This document shows, piece after piece, positions 61,524-64,000 of a stretch of DNA of 64,000 nucleotides. Made by a program: the position numbers and the translations under genes. Where the stretch lies: positions 49,019 through 113,018 of the forward strand of contig CANPHE010000002.1 in NCBI GenBank assembly GCA_947573795.1, read 5' to 3'. The DNA comes from an uncultured Alistipes sp. (GTDB taxonomy: Bacteria; Bacteroidota; Bacteroidia; Bacteroidales; Rikenellaceae). The notes below the pieces were generated by a model, which was not told where the DNA came from, did no database searches, and was given only the letters and a program-made list of their open reading frames with translations. Every line of letters begins with the position of its first letter. The stretch's first letter is position 1.

Positions 61524-63335
61524 TTACTCCTTACCGTTCTTCTTGGCCTCAGCAGCCTCCATGGCGCTCTTCAGCGCAGCCAGGCCCGTGATATCGCCCA
61601 GCGTAGTCTTCTCGACCGACGCGTTGATCTTCTTCACGGTCGACTTCGTTGCATCGGCAGCAGCACGCTTCTCGGCCTTCTCGGCAGCGGCAGCCTCCTT
61701 GCGAGCGTCATCGTACGTACGCAAGTGCGAAAGCGTGATGCGCTTGGTAGCCTTCGAGAACTCCAGGATCTTGAACGGCATCTTGTCGCCGACCTTGGCG
61801 GTCGTACCGTCCTCCTTGGCGAGCTGACGCGTCGGGCAGAAACCTTCGAGGTTCTCGGCCAGAGCAACGACAGCACCCTTCTCGGTCATCTCGGTGATCG
61901 TACCCTCGTGGATCGAATCGATGGCGAAACGGCTCTCGATCTCGGCCCAGGGGTTCTCCTCCAACTGCTTGTGACCCAGCGAGAGGCGACGGTTGTCCTT
62001 GTCGATCTCCAGTACTACGACCTCGATATCGGCACCTACCTGCGTGAATTCGCCCGGATGCTTCACCTTCTTGGTCCAGCTCAGGTCCGAAATGTGGATC
62101 AGACCGTCGATGCCCTCCTCGATCTCGACGAATACGCCGAAGTTCGTGAAGTTGCGCACCTTGGCCATGCACTTCGTGCCGACGGGATATTTGGTTTCGA
62201 TATTCGCCCAGGGATCGGGGGTCAGCTGCTTGATGCCCAGCGACATCTTGCGCTCCTCACGGTCGAGCGTCAGCACGACGGCCTCCACTTCGTCGCCCAC
62301 CTTCATGAACTCCTGAGCCGAACGCAAGTGCTGGCTCCACGACATCTCCGATACGTGGATCAGGCCCTCTACGCCCGGAGCGATCTCGACGAAAGCACCG
62401 TAATCGGCCATCACGACCACCTTGCCGGTAACCTTGTCGCCCACCTTGAGCGTCTGGTCGAGCGCCTCCCACGGATGCGGGGTCAGCTGCTTCAGACCCA
62501 AGGCGATACGCTTCTTGGCATCGTCGAAGTCGAGGATAACGACCTGAATCTTCTGATCCAAAGCGACGATCTCCTCGGGATGGCTTACGCGGCCCCACGA
62601 CAGGTCGGTGATGTGGATCAGACCGTCTACGCCGCCCAGGTCGACGAATACGCCGTACGAGGTGATGTTCTTGACGGTACCTTCGAGAATCTGACCCTTC
62701 TCGAGCTTCGACATGATAATCTGCTTCTGAGCCTCGAGCTCGGCCTCGATCAGCGCCTTGTGCGAAACGACCACGTTGCGGAACTCCTGGTTGATCTTCA
62801 CGACCTTGAACTCCATCGTCTTGTCTACGTAGATATCGTAGTCGCGGATGGGCTTCACGTCGATCTGCGAACCCGGCAGGAAGGCCTCGATGCCGAATAC
62901 GTCGACGATCATACCGCCCTTCGTGCGGCACTTGATGTAACCCTTGATGATTTCGTCCTTCTCGAGGGCCTCGTTGACACGATCCCACGACTTGAGCTGA
63001 CGGGCTTTCTTGTGCGAGAGCGCCAGCTGACCGTTCTTATCCTCGGCCGACTCGACATAGACTTCGATCTTGTCGCCGACCTGAAGATCGGGGTTGTAGC
63101 GGAACTCCGATACGGAGATCACACCCTCGCTCTTGTAGCCGATGTTCACCAGAACTTCGCGCTTGGTGATACCCGTGACGGTACCCTCGACCACTTCGCC
63201 GACGTTGACGTTCGACAGCGTCTTGTCGTACTCGGCAGCGATCTCCTCCTTGGGCTGGTTGTAAACGCCCAGGTCGTTTTCGAATGCGTTCCAGTCGAAA
63301 TTCTCGTTTGCGACTACGTTTTTCATCTCTTCCAT
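61524..63335 (-). CDS. rpsA: Small-subunit ribosomal protein bS1
   Basis: 603 residues from ATG 63335 (MEEMKNVVANENFDWNAFEN). Six S1 RNA-binding domains follow from about residue 50: VGEVVEGTVTGITKREVLVNIGYKSEGVIS, IKGYIKCRTKGGMIVDVFG, LEGTVKNITSYGVFVDLGGVDGLIH, VTGKVVVMADYGAFVEIAPGVEGLIH, and two more. The length fits Bacteroidota bS1. Codon use changes (more GAG/CTC-rich, TAC), as expected for high expression. Strong promoter TTTG-19 bp-TATCTTTG upstream. Confidence 0.97.
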   Translation of the reverse strand: MEEMKNVVANENFDWNAFENDLGVYNQPKEEIAAEYDKTLSNVNVGEVVEGTVTGITKREVLVNIGYKSEGVISVSEFRYNPDLQVGDKIEVYVESAEDKNGQLALSHKKARQLKSWDRVNEALEKDEIIKGYIKCRTKGGMIVDVFGIEAFLPGSQIDVKPIRDYDIYVDKTMEFKVVKINQEFRNVVVSHKALIEAELEAQKQIIMSKLEKGQILEGTVKNITSYGVFVDLGGVDGLIHITDLSWGRVSHPEEIVALDQKIQVVILDFDDAKKRIALGLKQLTPHPWEALDQTLKVGDKVTGKVVVMADYGAFVEIAPGVEGLIHVSEMSWSQHLRSAQEFMKVGDEVEAVVLTLDREERKMSLGIKQLTPDPWANIETKYPVGTKCMAKVRNFTNFGVFVEIEEGIDGLIHISDLSWTKKVKHPGEFTQVGADIEVVVLEIDKDNRRLSLGHKQLEENPWAEIESRFAIDSIHEGTITEMTEKGAVVALAENLEGFCPTRQLAKEDGTTAKVGDKMPFKILEFSKATKRITLSHLRTYDDARKEAAAAEKAEKRAAADATKSTVKKINASVEKTTLGDITGLAALKSAMEAAEAKKNGKE

Positions 63336-63430
63336 AATGGAAACTAAATTTTTGCGATACAATCGCTCGTTAAATGGTTGATAATTCGTTTCGTCCGGCA
63401 TCCGCACGAGGCGCATGCGCAAAAGACGCG

Positions 63431-63461
63431 CAAAGATAACGTTTTTTTGTCGTACGGCAAA
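63431..63461 (-). promoter_or_regulatory. Promoter of rpsA
   Basis: On the minus strand: TTTG (63458-63461), 19 bp, TATCTTTG (63431-63438). The leader to the ATG is about 90 nt. Confidence 0.7.
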
Positions 63462-63555
63462 ATTCCGCAGCCGAAATTCCGCGGATTTTCCTACGCCGAC
63501 AGACGCCGAAAGCGATTCCCCGAGCACGTCGCCCGGACGGATATCCGCCGCCGCA

Positions 63556-63587
63556 TTTGTATCTTTGAAAGAAAATCATTATTTTTG
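63556..63587 (+). promoter_or_regulatory. Promoter of secA
   Basis: TTTG at 63556-63559, 20 bp, TATTTTTG at 63580-63587; a second box TATCTTTG at 63560-63567. Leader of about 37 nt. Confidence 0.6.
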
Positions 63588-63630
63588 TAGGATTTACGAC
63601 CCGTAAACCCGACAATACAAAACAACAATA

Positions 63631-64000
63631 ATGGATATAGTTGCAGGATTAATCAAGCTGATCTTCGGCTCGAAAGCCGACAAGGATCGCAAGGAGATCG
63701 AACCTTATCTCCAGAAAATCAAAGCCGTATACCCTTCGATCGAGGCACTCTCGAACGACGGGCTGCGTGCCCGCAGCGAGGAGCTCAAGCAGCGCATCGC
63801 CGACTTCATCGCCGCGGACGAAGCCCGCATCGTCGAGTTGAAAGCCATCCTCGAAAAGGCCGAGACGACGCTCGAGGAGAAGGAAAAGATCTCGAAGGAG
63901 ATCGACGAGACGACCAAACGCATCGACGAAAAAATCGAGGAGAAACTCGACGAGATTCTGCCCGAGGCCTTCGCCATCATGAAGGACACGGCGCGCCGCT
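63631..64000 (+). CDS. secA: Preprotein translocase ATPase SecA, N-terminal part
   Basis: Partial: continues past the right edge; 123 codons visible. MDIVAGLIKLIFGSKADKDRKEI and PYLQKIKAVYPSIEALSNDGLRARSEELKQRI match the SecA N-terminus. It is followed by a Glu/Lys-rich coiled insertion (ELKAILEKAETTLEEKEKISKEIDE) and then EILPEAFAIMKDTARR, the typical continuation. The long charged insert is a feature of Bacteroidota SecA. Motor of Sec-dependent export; all the secreted proteins above depend on it. Confidence 0.93.
   Translation, partial: MDIVAGLIKLIFGSKADKDRKEIEPYLQKIKAVYPSIEALSNDGLRARSEELKQRIADFIAADEARIVELKAILEKAETTLEEKEKISKEIDETTKRIDEKIEEKLDEILPEAFAIMKDTARR

Noticed and set aside
61488..63347. 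Plus-strand open frame of 619 codons opposite rpsA
   Set aside because: Arises from the repetitive, biased codons of rpsA; Leu/Asp/Val-rich with no family.

Overview
The window comes from a GC-rich member of the Bacteroidota, most likely Alistipes (Rikenellaceae) or a close gut relative. Evidence: most intact promoters have the Bacteroidota -7 box TAnnTTTG (usually TATCTTTG or TACCTTTG) with a TTTG/TTG -33 element 19-21 bp upstream; there are SusC/SusD, fimbrillin-like and DUF5017 surface proteins, a batA/batB/batC aerotolerance cluster, the rpmB-rpmG-DUF4295 ribosomal cluster and FKBP lipoproteins; and coding DNA is GC-rich. The genus is an inference. I saw no tRNA, rRNA, CRISPR array, prophage or complete insertion sequence.

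Layout. 1-8.6 kb: outer-membrane protein start, a cysteine desulfidase-like gene, a histidine phosphatase, ahcY, a DUF456 membrane protein, panC-panD, a radical SAM protein divergent from an HxlR regulator. 8.7-14.9 kb: a Bat/MoxR cluster in unusual gene order, split by a small mobile-looking element. 15-17.6 kb: a fimbrillin/BspA-like leucine-rich-repeat lipoprotein with a short upstream partner gene, then a strongly structured minus-strand RNA that looks like 6S RNA. 17.8-37.4 kb: housekeeping and stress genes (PBP1A, asd, SGNH hydrolase, DUF3127, L28/L33/DUF4295, cinA, pyrD, pdxB, agmatinase family, nhaA, two FKBP lipoproteins, acyl-CoA synthetase, queG). 37.4-61.0 kb: a polysaccharide-utilisation-like locus (susC/susD, two DUF5017 proteins, S1/P1 nuclease, sialidase-fold protein, fucI, Ser-type sulfatase, Na+/solute symporter, DHDPS-family lyase, two esterases, FG-GAP protein, LacI regulator and divergent araB). 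61.5-64 kb: rpsA and the start of secA.

How the sugar locus fits together (inference): SusC/SusD import oligosaccharides; the sulfatase, the esterases and the sialidase-fold protein trim them; the symporter imports the monosaccharide; FucI isomerises an aldose; AraB phosphorylates the ketose. FucI paired with a ribulokinase and no recognisable fuculokinase fits D-arabinose as well as L-fucose. LacI-type palindromes with a central CG lie exactly at the lacI/araB divergent promoter and just before the FG-GAP gene, suggesting one repressor controls both arms.

The most unusual content is intergenic. At least nine related 115-210 bp elements with terminal inverted repeats of about 22 bp are scattered through the window; three have exact 8-bp target duplications, and several abut start codons. 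A second family of short repeats carries complete promoters and lies in front of unrelated genes. A third family forms hairpins. These are MITE/REP-like families for which I see no transposase in the window.
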